DNA of 64,000 nucleotides from NCBI RefSeq assembly GCF_007747795.1, contig NZ_CP036275.1:5758001-5822000 (forward strand). Direction: 5' to 3'. The notes under the pieces were generated by a model. That model was not told the origin of the DNA. It did no database searches and saw only the letters and a list, made by a program, of their open reading frames with translations. Positions 55,954 to 64,000 of this stretch are shown one piece after another. Numbering within the stretch: the stretch's first letter is position 1; each line of letters opens with the position of its first letter. The DNA is from Maioricimonas rarisocia. GTDB taxonomy: Bacteria; Planctomycetota; Planctomycetia; Planctomycetales; Planctomycetaceae. Made by a program: the position numbers and the translations under genes.

Positions 55954-57357
55954 TCAGTTAACGGGCGAGGGCACGTTTGACGCCGCCGAAACGGGCTGAC
56001 GGTCGATCAGCAGCGTCGCGACGAAGGCATAGGCGATGGCGAAGCCGACGGAGAGTTCTTCCGCGTGGACGGCAAAAACGACCAGCCATCCGAAGTACCC
56101 CGCCAGTCCCAGGAGGATATGCCGGGGATCGATGCCACTCAGCGGCCGCGTGTAGAGCGGGACCAGAGGAATCGCGACGGCCACGACAAGCATCATCAGT
56201 CCGGGGTAGCCCGCCGCGTAAAGCGTGTTCACGTACAGACTCTGCATGCTCGTGATGAACGGCACGCCCATGTAGTCCGAGAACACCAGATTGCAGTTTC
56301 CGATGCCATGTCCCCAGAAGGGTGGCGGGACTGCATCGACGAATTCGTAGACGTATCCGCGATTACTTGCCTTGAGGCCTCCGCCGAAAATCAGCGGCAT
56401 CACGCGATCCAGAATCACCTGGAACAGCGAGACCGAATTCGAGTCGTTCGACTTCACCAGAAGCTGGAACACCGCATACGGAGCAACTCCGACCACGCCG
56501 AGCTTGAAGGCGGTCATCAGTCGGGCACCCAGATTCGTGGGCGAGAACACGAGAGCCGCGCCGAAGCCCGCCAGCACACTGAGGATGCCGGTCAGACTCC
56601 CCGTCAGCAGCAGCACCAGCCCCATCACCAGCCGCCGGACGATCATCTGCCGGTCAGACGACACGAACGACAGCACGAACGGCACCAGCAGCCATTCCGC
56701 CAGGTGGCTCGGTTCGCGAAATGATCCCAGGGCACGGTGAAACGCATAGTCGAACTGAATCGCCTGTTCACCGCCGTTCGTACCAAGGCGGGATCGCGGC
56801 GGCTCGGGAAGGCCCAGCAGCTGTGCGGCATAGACATACAACGCGAAGAATGCGAAGAATGCGCCGATGCCGGTTGTCGCCCGGATCATCCGCTGACGGC
56901 CGAAACGATGGATGAACCAGGCTGTCAGCGCCGCGGTGAAGATGAATCCGAGCAGGTTGAAGAACCGCAGCGTGAGAAAGATAGGGTAGGGCGTCGTCGC
57001 CAGCTCCGGCATCAGGCCGGCGTAGCGATGAACCATCGACTGCACGACTGTCGTCGTTGCGAGCAGGGCTCCCCAGAAAAGGAACATCCCCGCCCCGGGA
57101 AGTAGCGGCGTGCGGAACGTGCGAAGAACCAGCAGGACCGTTCCGCCGATCGCCAGCACATGACCGGCCCACGGCACCGGGATCGGGCCGACGTTGTACG
57201 CGGCCACCGCACTGCAGACGACGGTCGTCATGAACAGCAGCGACAGCAGCCGCTGTGTCAACGAGTCGCGCGCGCCCAACGTCGCAGTAACGCCTCCGGT
57301 GCGTCCCTGCGACCAGGCCGGTGTGCTGAGTTGGGCAACTGCACGAGACATCTGCAA
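55954..57357 (-). CDS. O-antigen ligase/polymerase-like membrane protein
   Basis: A 467-residue integral membrane protein with about ten to twelve transmembrane segments. Examples are VLAIGGTVLLVLRTFRTPLL, GMFLFWGALLATTTVVQSMV, LVMGLVLLLTGSLTGILSVL and GLMMLVVAVAIPLVPLYTRP. A large periplasmic loop (GYVYEFVDAVPPPFWGHGIG onward) is typical of WaaL/Wzy-like proteins. It most likely polymerises or transfers the undecaprenyl-linked repeat units. Sequence alone does not separate Wzy from WaaL function. It lies 18 bases downstream of a heparinase-like gene. Confidence 0.8.
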   Translation of the reverse strand: MQMSRAVAQLSTPAWSQGRTGGVTATLGARDSLTQRLLSLLFMTTVVCSAVAAYNVGPIPVPWAGHVLAIGGTVLLVLRTFRTPLLPGAGMFLFWGALLATTTVVQSMVHRYAGLMPELATTPYPIFLTLRFFNLLGFIFTAALTAWFIHRFGRQRMIRATTGIGAFFAFFALYVYAAQLLGLPEPPRSRLGTNGGEQAIQFDYAFHRALGSFREPSHLAEWLLVPFVLSFVSSDRQMIVRRLVMGLVLLLTGSLTGILSVLAGFGAALVFSPTNLGARLMTAFKLGVVGVAPYAVFQLLVKSNDSNSVSLFQVILDRVMPLIFGGGLKASNRGYVYEFVDAVPPPFWGHGIGNCNLVFSDYMGVPFITSMQSLYVNTLYAAGYPGLMMLVVAVAIPLVPLYTRPLSGIDPRHILLGLAGYFGWLVVFAVHAEELSVGFAIAYAFVATLLIDRQPVSAASNVPSPVN

Positions 57358-57375
57358 TCGTGCTGGCAGAGCCTG

Positions 57376-59655
57376 TCACGCTGCGTCAACGATGCGCCCC
57401 TGCATCCGACGCCTGCATGACGGAGATATCCGGTCGTGCCGGGCGGTCCCTCGCTCCTGGAGTCCGTAACCGGGCGAGAAAAGTACCAGTGATGCCGGGA
57501 GGGCGTCAATATGGAGTTCGGGCGGGGGCTGGAGCCCAAGATGCGGGGCTCCAAAGTCCGAGATCAGCACCCGGTCTCCCGCGAGTTCGACCACCCGGTA
57601 GACCCACTCGCCATAGCCGCGATGCCGGCCCACGAATCCGTCCGGGCCCGCGTACAGACACTCCGCCTCCATCGTGTCGAGCATGCGGAACAGCCCCGAC
57701 GACAGATTCGCCGGCTCTCGACCGTCGGCAGCCCGTGGCGCTGTGTGAACGGCCACACTCCGGTATCGGTTTCGCTGTTCGGGATCGGGGGTGTACAGGA
57801 ACGAACCCGGATCGGCGAGTATATCCCGCCCCTCGAACTGCACTTCGATCGCGAGCTGGTCGCAGTGGGCGTGCCCACCAGTATTCCCTGCTGAGAGCTG
57901 CCCGCAGCGAACGGCGAAGTACAGCCGCGGACTCCGCCAGACGTACAATCCGAAGTTAGGAAACCGGGTCAGCGTGGGCGCCGAAGCGAACACCTCGCTC
58001 CCCAGATCGATGCAGCCGGTGACCGATTCAAGCTGCGAATCCGCTGCCAGTCGCTCCAGATGATCACGGATGCGACTGCTGCTGGCTTCGAGCTGTACAC
58101 GGTCGGAGTCACACCGAATCGGGGACGTCGCTTCATTTCGCTGCAGCAATGCCCGGACGAACTCGGCTCCCCAGCTGAAAGCCGATCCGGGCTTCTCCGG
58201 TTCGATCAGAGCCCGTCCGGCTCCGAGCAATGGCCCGGACGCCAGCGAATCGTCCCACCAGTAGGTCTCGTCGTCGGCCAGTTCGTCGAAGCCGCTCAGG
58301 TTCTCGAACCGCTCGCGGGCTTCGGCGACGGTCATCGGCGTCATCGCGACGTCAAGCTTCAGGAAGCGACCGCTGTCGTTGTCGCCGATCTGATGCAACC
58401 GGCCGTCCGGCTTTGTCACCACTTCGCAGAAACGGATCATCCGCCGGATCGTCTCGAAGTGGCTCGCCGGTACGGGCGTCTCTCCGATGGCCTCGGCACT
58501 CGCCGTGTCCGTTGCGGGGTGCACGGTGGCAGCCGGTCCGTTCGGCAGCAGCTTCCGGCGGACTTCGACGAGTGATTGCCGCTTCTCCTCAGAGAGGGAA
58601 CACAGCACGGCGGTCCCGAAGACAACCATCTCCGAACACAGCCGGTGGTAGCTCGTGGAGGCCTCGAAGTGCCCGCCATCTTCCAGAAACTGCCGGTCGG
58701 TTTCCGAAAGAAACTGCGCCGCCGCGAACGCCAGCCAGGCATCGACTTCGGGGGAGGGACTCAGGCAGCTCGTGGCGTACAGCAGCCCGGTTACGTTCGC
58801 CAGGTAATGGTTGCCCCGCGTTTCCGGCGTCCACTCCAGATGTTCGACAATGTGCTGTGCGTGGGCATACGCACCGCGGGCCAGCAGCGTTTCGAATTCC
58901 GCGTCGAATGAATGTCCGAACGCCCGGAACATGTCCCACGCCGTCAGCCAGTTGGCGATCCGGATGCCGACGTCCATGGAACACCGCCACTGGACACCGT
59001 AGCCGGGCGGATTCGTCGCGAGAAAGTCGAGCACCTGATTGCGGAACTCCTCGGCATACCCGACGTGACAGGTGAGGGCGAATGCCTGGGCAAGCGTAAC
59101 GAAGTGCTGGCAGCGGCCGAGCTCCCACGGCACTTTCACATCCCGGCCGGGCACGTACCCCATCGGGCAGTCCCCCTGCCACATGGATTCGCTCCAGCGG
59201 AAGCCCGATTTGATGTCCCGCTGCCAGTCGATCGGCTCGTAGTCGGGAGAAACCTGTCGCCAGATTCGCTGCGATTCGGCGAGGTTGGACCGGTTGATTC
59301 GTCCGGCAAGCCAGGCACCGTCGGCATCGATCGCCAAAGCATCATCCGCCCCGGCCTTGTAGCCGACCGACCGCCATCCCGAGCCGAGCAGATCGAACCG
59401 ATGCCCGCAGTACAGTTCCGCGAGAGAGATAATCTGATCTCGATCGACACCGTCCGGACTTCGTGCCGCATCCGGAACGAGCGTGCCGGGAAGCAGACGA
59501 CCATTCCAGTCCGTCGGGTACGTCGTTCGCCGCTGACAGCGAGACCGCTCACGTGCGTGCTGCACTTCCCGCTTCAGTCGCCGCCATACCCGCTGAAGCA
59601 GCGGTGCGGTGCCTGAGGACTTCGTTTCAATGGTGTTCTTGGGATTCCGGGACAT
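57376..59655 (-). CDS. Heparinase II/III-like polysaccharide lyase, copy 2
   Basis: A 759-residue protein with an N-terminal alpha-toroid (DLLGSGWRSVGYKAGADDAL, MDVGIRIANWLTAWDMFRAF, ETRGNHYLANVTGLLYATSC) and a C-terminal heparinase II/III sandwich. The signature is GGHAHCDQLAIEVQFEGRDI followed by LADPGSFLYTPDPEQRNRYR and an SVAVHTAP catalytic segment. The ATG at 59655 is chosen because AGGGAG lies nine bases upstream and upstream in-frame sequence is not protein-like. No signal peptide is evident. It differs from copy 1 in length and is not a recent duplicate. It is probably involved in processing of the cluster's polymer. Confidence 0.88.
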   Translation of the reverse strand: MSRNPKNTIETKSSGTAPLLQRVWRRLKREVQHARERSRCQRRTTYPTDWNGRLLPGTLVPDAARSPDGVDRDQIISLAELYCGHRFDLLGSGWRSVGYKAGADDALAIDADGAWLAGRINRSNLAESQRIWRQVSPDYEPIDWQRDIKSGFRWSESMWQGDCPMGYVPGRDVKVPWELGRCQHFVTLAQAFALTCHVGYAEEFRNQVLDFLATNPPGYGVQWRCSMDVGIRIANWLTAWDMFRAFGHSFDAEFETLLARGAYAHAQHIVEHLEWTPETRGNHYLANVTGLLYATSCLSPSPEVDAWLAFAAAQFLSETDRQFLEDGGHFEASTSYHRLCSEMVVFGTAVLCSLSEEKRQSLVEVRRKLLPNGPAATVHPATDTASAEAIGETPVPASHFETIRRMIRFCEVVTKPDGRLHQIGDNDSGRFLKLDVAMTPMTVAEARERFENLSGFDELADDETYWWDDSLASGPLLGAGRALIEPEKPGSAFSWGAEFVRALLQRNEATSPIRCDSDRVQLEASSSRIRDHLERLAADSQLESVTGCIDLGSEVFASAPTLTRFPNFGLYVWRSPRLYFAVRCGQLSAGNTGGHAHCDQLAIEVQFEGRDILADPGSFLYTPDPEQRNRYRSVAVHTAPRAADGREPANLSSGLFRMLDTMEAECLYAGPDGFVGRHRGYGEWVYRVVELAGDRVLISDFGAPHLGLQPPPELHIDALPASLVLFSPGYGLQERGTARHDRISPSCRRRMQGRIVDAA

Positions 59656-59717
59656 GACTCGTGCTCCCTGGCCGGAACATCCTGCTGCGGCTCGTTGGTG
59701 TCGATCGTTCTCCGAGC

Positions 59718-60968
59718 CTACGCGGCACTTCTGAGTGTGCCGCTCTCTTCCAGAACTGCGTCGGTCCCTTCTGCCTCGCGGAGGTCGAACAGGCGGTGCA
59801 CCCTGCGGTAGATTCCCAGATTCAGGCAGGCGAAGACTCCGGTCGTGGCGCAGGCGACTCCGACAGCATCGGCCCGCCAGATGGCCGCCGCGTACAGCAG
59901 CGGCTGGGCCACAACCATCGAGATGGCACACCACCACAGGAACCGATAGTCGCGCAGTCGCAGCAGTATGCCCACATACGGGCTGAACGCGAGGCCGATC
60001 GCCGCGGCCGCCGTCAGGATCTGGAACACCGTCACCGCCTGTGGATAGCGACCGCCATCAATCAGCGGGAACCACCAGTTTGCCGTCAGTGCCAGGACCG
60101 CGAACATCGGTGTCACCGCCAGCATCAGTTGTCGATGACGTCGCAGGACGTGCATCAGCTCGTCACGCTTTGTCGCTTTCTGCAGCAGTGGAATGAGTAC
60201 GACATGCACCGACGTGAGGGCCATCATCAGCAGCCCGTACAGGCGGTAGCCGGCGGCGTACACGGCGACCTGTTCGGTCGTACTCAGCTCCTGCAGACAA
60301 AGCAGATCCATCCGCGTCGAAACCGACAGCAGCATGAAGTAGCCGAGCGCGTAGCGGATTTTGCTGCCCAGAATCTCTCTGGCGAGAGTGAACAGTTGCC
60401 GGGGAAACTGCGAGGCCGTTTCGATCAGCCCGCGCACTCCGGTTGCCAGCAGGCTTGCTGTCACACCGGCCGCGTGCAACCACAGCACCGCGGCGGCGGT
60501 CACTTCACGTTTCATGCCAAGGGCCCAGATCGCCAGTCCGACGACGAAGACCATCGACTTCAGGACTTCGACACGCGAGTACCGGCCGAACTGCAGCTTT
60601 CGCCTGAGCCGTGTGCGGGCACACTCGTTGATAGCCGACACGATGACAAGCAGGCTCCACGGCAGCAGCACCGCCTGGAATCCGTCCGCCAGGAGAAACC
60701 CGGCGATGATCCCGCCGACGGCGAATGCAAACTGAAGGGCGAGAAAGTCGGACTCCCGCTCTTCGAGTTGCAGTTCGTCGTGACCGATCACATACACCTG
60801 ATTGAGACTCTGCAGGCATCCTGCAAAGACCATCGTGTGCCACGCGACCGCCAGGCTGTGCGTCGAGAACTGCTCCGGTGCCATGAACCGGATCAGGATC
60901 AGCTGTGCGAGTGCCCAGATGCCCTTCGACAGCACCTCACCGCCGAGAACGAAGAGAATTGCACGCAT
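59718..60968 (-). CDS. Polysaccharide flippase-like membrane protein (Wzx type)
   Basis: A 416-residue membrane protein with roughly twelve hydrophobic helices. It starts MRAILFVLGGEVLSKGIWAL, typical of the MATE-like polysaccharide exporter family, and includes LLPWSLLVIVSAINECARTR, VFVVGLAIWALGMKREVTAA, RYALGYFMLLSVSTRMDLLC and ILTAAAAIGLAFSPYVGILL. It would flip undecaprenyl-linked repeat units across the inner membrane to the Wzy/WaaL-like protein encoded nearby. It lies 62 bases upstream of the heparinase-like gene. Confidence 0.82.
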   Translation of the reverse strand: MRAILFVLGGEVLSKGIWALAQLILIRFMAPEQFSTHSLAVAWHTMVFAGCLQSLNQVYVIGHDELQLEERESDFLALQFAFAVGGIIAGFLLADGFQAVLLPWSLLVIVSAINECARTRLRRKLQFGRYSRVEVLKSMVFVVGLAIWALGMKREVTAAAVLWLHAAGVTASLLATGVRGLIETASQFPRQLFTLAREILGSKIRYALGYFMLLSVSTRMDLLCLQELSTTEQVAVYAAGYRLYGLLMMALTSVHVVLIPLLQKATKRDELMHVLRRHRQLMLAVTPMFAVLALTANWWFPLIDGGRYPQAVTVFQILTAAAAIGLAFSPYVGILLRLRDYRFLWWCAISMVVAQPLLYAAAIWRADAVGVACATTGVFACLNLGIYRRVHRLFDLREAEGTDAVLEESGTLRSAA

Positions 60969-61188
60969 GTGGGTCAGGTTCGCAGTGGATGCCGCCGGCC
61001 GGTCGTTGCGATGTCGGGTCGCAACCAGTCGCGGAAGTTCGTCGACCGTTGACTGTCTCGAGACGGGTGACGGGGGCGGAGGACAGCCGCGGCATGTCCA
61101 GGGCCGTCCCCGATCCAGTGGTGGCCCGCGGACATGAGAACGACGTCACGGCCCCGGTGGCCGTCCAGAAACTTCGTTTCGGGTATTG

Positions 61189-62037
61189 TCAGGGAACATA
61201 CGCCAGCAGGTCGCCGGAGCAGAGCTCGGGATTGCGGCGGAACTCCTGCAGCGAGGCTTCCCGCATGCGGTGCCCGGTGATCTGGGCAAACCGGTACCCC
61301 TCGTGGCAGTCGACGATGTATTCGATCAGTTCGATCGGCTTGTACCCGAAGCTCGCCATCGCGTCGGCGTTCAGTTCGACGAACAGGTCCGGACGATGCT
61401 CGGTCAGCGTGTGCCGGGCCCCGCGAAGGATCGCCGCTTCAGCTCCCTCGGCATCCGCCTTGATGACGTCAACCCGTTCCGTCTGATCGGACAGCAGATC
61501 GTCGAGCGGATGGGCTTCGACCTCAAACCGGTCAGCACTTTCCCATCCCTGCTCTTTCAGCGAAGCATGTCCGAAACCGACGTCCTGCGGCGGAACGCAC
61601 AGGGTGACGGTCTGCTTCGTATCCGCCAGAGCACAGTTGAACAGTTTCACGTTCGTCAATTCGTTCAGCTGCACGTTGCTGGAAAGCCGGCGGTAGACTT
61701 CCGGCTGCGGCTCGAAGCTGAAGACGCGTCCCTGCGGACCGACGGTCCGGGCGGCCAGCAGCGTGTAGTAGCCGATGTTGGCACCGACATCGACGAACGT
61801 CGCCCCGCGGTGCAGGCGCCTGAGCAGCGTCCGCGTCAGGCAGGGCTCGTACGCGAAGAAGTAAACCGTACGATCGATGAACTGGTCCAGACGCAGATGC
61901 ATCCGAAGCCCCATGTTCACCGTGTGCACCCCGTCGCCGGGCACGGCATGCAGCCGCCGGGCCAGCGAAATGACGCGGTGCTTGCCGCGCGTCGTCGGGT
62001 TACAGCGATTCGCAGTTCTCAGAATCGAATGCAGCAT
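61189..62037 (-). CDS. FkbM family methyltransferase
   Basis: A 282-residue class I SAM-dependent methyltransferase. TFVDVGANIGYYTLLAARTV is the SAM-binding motif, VFSFEPQPEVYRRLSSNVQL the acidic adenosine-ribose contact, and VDVIKADAEGAEAAILRGAR the FkbM signature. It probably O-methylates a sugar of the polymer made by this cluster. The ATG at 62037 has GGAG nine bases upstream; an earlier in-frame start at 62145 is not family-like. It lies 220 bases upstream of the flippase gene and 20 bases downstream of asparagine synthetase. Confidence 0.9.
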   Translation of the reverse strand: MLHSILRTANRCNPTTRGKHRVISLARRLHAVPGDGVHTVNMGLRMHLRLDQFIDRTVYFFAYEPCLTRTLLRRLHRGATFVDVGANIGYYTLLAARTVGPQGRVFSFEPQPEVYRRLSSNVQLNELTNVKLFNCALADTKQTVTLCVPPQDVGFGHASLKEQGWESADRFEVEAHPLDDLLSDQTERVDVIKADAEGAEAAILRGARHTLTEHRPDLFVELNADAMASFGYKPIELIEYIVDCHEGYRFAQITGHRMREASLQEFRRNPELCSGDLLAYVP

Positions 62038-62057
62038 GAGCGTGCTCCGGGGACGTC

Positions 62058-64000
62058 TCAGGCGACCAGACGCAGGTCGGAATTGGGGGCATCGGCCTCG
62101 GCAAAGTGGTGTTCCCACCACATGGCGAGATTCAGCAGGAACCACAGCTGTTGGCAGTCGCGGGCGTTGTACAACTCGGCGATCGCGGCCGGATCAAACA
62201 GGCCGGTCTCGTTGCAGAAACGGTCGATCCGCTCGCGGGCAACCGTCCCCAGCGTATCCATCAGCCAGTCGTGAACGGGAACGCCGAAGCCCTGTTTGCG
62301 GCGGTCGATGATCGAATCGGGGATGACGCCACGCACCGCCTTCTTGAGGATGTGCTTGAGTACGCCATCGCGGGTCTTCATGTCCTGTGAAATGCCCATT
62401 GCGTACTCGACAAACTTGTGGTCGAGAAACGGGACGCGGGCCTCGAGACTGGCTCCCATCGTCATCTTGTCGACCCGCATCAGCAGCAGTTCCGGCAGCC
62501 GCAGGTTCAGATCGACGTAGCTCATCCAGTGCAGATGCGAACGCTCCCACGCCGAGGATTCAAACCGTTCCCGCATCGGCTGGAGCGGTCCCCAGGCAGT
62601 CAGGCCACCGAGCCGACGTCGCAGCTCCGGCGAGAACAGTCGCATCTTCTGTTCGTGCGGAAAGGCATTGATGCTGCCCCAGAAGATCGGCGTGCCGGCG
62701 GCGTACCGCGACAACAGATCGCCCCGGTGCCCCGGGTCCTGTCCGGGAATCATCCGCCAGGCGGCGAGCATCATCCGCATCACGGACTTCGGGACGTGCG
62801 ACCGCGAGAGGAGCTGCTGCAGACGCAGACTCTTCCGCCACGCCTCGTAGCCCCAGAACAGTTCGTCCGAGCCTTCGCCCACCTGACAGACAGTCACGCC
62901 ATTGTCCCGGGCCAGCCTGGCCAGGTAGTGCACCGGCACGCAGACCGGATCACCGATCGGCTCGTCCTGCAGATGGATCATCTCCGGCAGGAAGTTCAGC
63001 AGGTCCTCCTGCTTGAGCAGGATTTCGTGATGCTGTGCGCCGATTCCGTCGGCAACCTGTCGGGCATATTCGGTCTCGTTGCGGTAGCGGGAAAACTCGC
63101 CCTGGTACCCGACCGAGAACGTCTTCACCACACCGGTCTGCGGATCGGCGGTTTCCTTGAACAGCGCGGCATTCGTACTCGAGTCGATCCCGCCGGAGAG
63201 AAACACGCCGACCGGCACGTCACTCACGGATCGCAGATCGACGGCATCGCGCAGTTCGTGCAGCAGACGGTCGGCGATGTCCGCCTCGCTCGCTCCCGCT
63301 GTAGATTCGGTGTGATCCCACACGTCCCAGTAGCGATGGACTCGCCGCTCGCCGTTGCGATTCACCTTCATCCACGTGCCCGGCGGCAGCTTGTTGATGC
63401 CGTCGAACAGCGTATGCGGTGCGGGCGTCGTCAGGTACGAGAGGTAGTAGAACAGCCCCTCCTCGTTGATCTTCCGCGGCTGCTGCGGGTCGGCAAGCAG
63501 TGCTTTGATCTCGGAGGCAAACGCGAAGCGGTTGTTGTGCTCGGTGTAGTACAGCGGCTTGATGCCGATCCGGTCGCGGACCAGCCACAGTTCCTGCTGA
63601 CGTGTGTCCCACACTGCGAACGCAAACATGCCCCGCAACCGCTCGACGCAATCGATTCCCCACTGCTGGAAGGCACGCAGGAGAACCTCGGTGTCGGAAT
63701 GATCGGTCTTCCAGGAATGATGCCCGAGCTGCACCAGTTCCCTGCGGATCTCGGCGTGGTTGTAGATCTCGCCGTTGAAGGTGATCCAGAGCGAACCGTC
63801 CGATGTGGACATCGGCTGCGCGGCGGATTCGCTCAGATCGATGATCGACAGCCGTCGGTGTGCCAGCCCGACCGTCTGGTCGTCGGAGATCCACATGCTG
63901 GCGCCGTCGGGACCGCGGTGCACCATCGTGTCCCGCATCCGCTTCAGAGACGCCGGCGTGATCGTGCCGGTGGAACCGTTCTGTTCGACGACGCCGACGA
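62058..64000 (-). CDS. asnB: Asparagine synthetase (glutamine-hydrolysing), 5' end cut by window
   Basis: About 647 residues are visible. The N-terminal class II amidotransferase domain lacks its first few residues, including the catalytic N-terminal cysteine, because it runs off the window. MVHRGPDGASMW, WITFNGEIYNHAEIRRELVQ and FAFAVWDTRQQELWLVRDRI are visible. The synthetase domain carries the PP-loop SGGIDSSTNAALF and VGEGSDELFWGYEAW, and VDKMTMGASLEARVPFLDHK. AsnB paralogs in polysaccharide clusters are thought to amidate uronic acids rather than make free asparagine. It is the first gene of the cluster seen here, 20 bases upstream of fkbM; the reading frame stays open to 64000. Confidence 0.93.
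   Translation of the reverse strand, partial: VGVVEQNGSTGTITPASLKRMRDTMVHRGPDGASMWISDDQTVGLAHRRLSIIDLSESAAQPMSTSDGSLWITFNGEIYNHAEIRRELVQLGHHSWKTDHSDTEVLLRAFQQWGIDCVERLRGMFAFAVWDTRQQELWLVRDRIGIKPLYYTEHNNRFAFASEIKALLADPQQPRKINEEGLFYYLSYLTTPAPHTLFDGINKLPPGTWMKVNRNGERRVHRYWDVWDHTESTAGASEADIADRLLHELRDAVDLRSVSDVPVGVFLSGGIDSSTNAALFKETADPQTGVVKTFSVGYQGEFSRYRNETEYARQVADGIGAQHHEILLKQEDLLNFLPEMIHLQDEPIGDPVCVPVHYLARLARDNGVTVCQVGEGSDELFWGYEAWRKSLRLQQLLSRSHVPKSVMRMMLAAWRMIPGQDPGHRGDLLSRYAAGTPIFWGSINAFPHEQKMRLFSPELRRRLGGLTAWGPLQPMRERFESSAWERSHLHWMSYVDLNLRLPELLLMRVDKMTMGASLEARVPFLDHKFVEYAMGISQDMKTRDGVLKHILKKAVRGVIPDSIIDRRKQGFGVPVHDWLMDTLGTVARERIDRFCNETGLFDPAAIAELYNARDCQQLWFLLNLAMWWEHHFAEADAPNSDLRLVA

Overview
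The window is GC-rich bacterial chromosome from a planctomycete, most likely the Planctomycetaceae/Gimesiales side of the phylum, although the genus cannot be fixed from sequence alone. The strongest markers are two DUF1592/DUF1588-type cytochrome proteins each followed by a Tat-exported DUF1552 partner, two very large PVC-type proteins with a C-terminal CxxCH heme site, NHL and FG-GAP/VCBS propeller proteins, an FGE-sulfatase lipoprotein and a DUF2079 membrane protein. No rRNA, tRNA, CRISPR array, prophage or insertion sequence is visible.

Layout. 0.1-7.4 kb: a DUF2007-like gene and a TfoX C-terminal gene with overlapping 3' ends, then secreted NHL and VCBS proteins and the first DUF1592/DUF1552 pair, closed by a clear terminator. 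7.4-13.4 kb: a two-helix membrane peptide, a free-standing KAS III-like enzyme, ligA, an orphan parA and a secreted dienelactone hydrolase. 13.8-17.8 kb: a four-gene run of sugar isomerase, ROK kinase, deoC and a CinA-like protein. 18-23.7 kb: PH-domain, FGE-lipoprotein and HD-hydrolase genes on the minus strand, with a DUF2079 gene divergent. 23.8-32.3 kb: a PVC heme protein, a small coiled protein, dinB and the second DUF1592/DUF1552 pair, here with overlapping genes. 32.3-34.1 kb: a tandem duplication of a lipase-like gene together with its promoter. 34.2-39.7 kb: a tail-anchored protein, peroxiredoxin, DUF427, an FAD oxidoreductase, a deaminase, a PdeM-like phosphoesterase and a sigma-70 factor. 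40.1-44.5 kb: a ThuA-PVC-heme fusion of about 1,474 residues.

45.1-64.0 kb is one large minus-strand exopolysaccharide cluster. In transcription order it runs: asparagine synthetase (cut by the window edge), FkbM methyltransferase, flippase, heparinase/alginate-lyase-like protein, O-antigen ligase-like protein, two glycosyltransferases, DUF362 protein, CapK/PaaK-like adenylating enzyme, bi-domain dehydrogenase, second heparinase-like protein and a final GT4 glycosyltransferase. Together these can make an amidated or methylated sugar, assemble it, flip it, polymerise it and trim it.

The most unusual non-coding signal is a family of short, near-perfect hairpins packed into a few intergenic gaps. 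Two large arrays, at 9.1-9.3 kb and 44.5-45.0 kb, carry the same five hairpin types in the same order, and one 20-base hairpin is identical at three loci. Other points of interest are two mutually exclusive hairpins over the deoC ribosome binding site, the promoter-inclusive lipase duplication, and the adjacent CapK-DUF362 pair inside the polysaccharide cluster.
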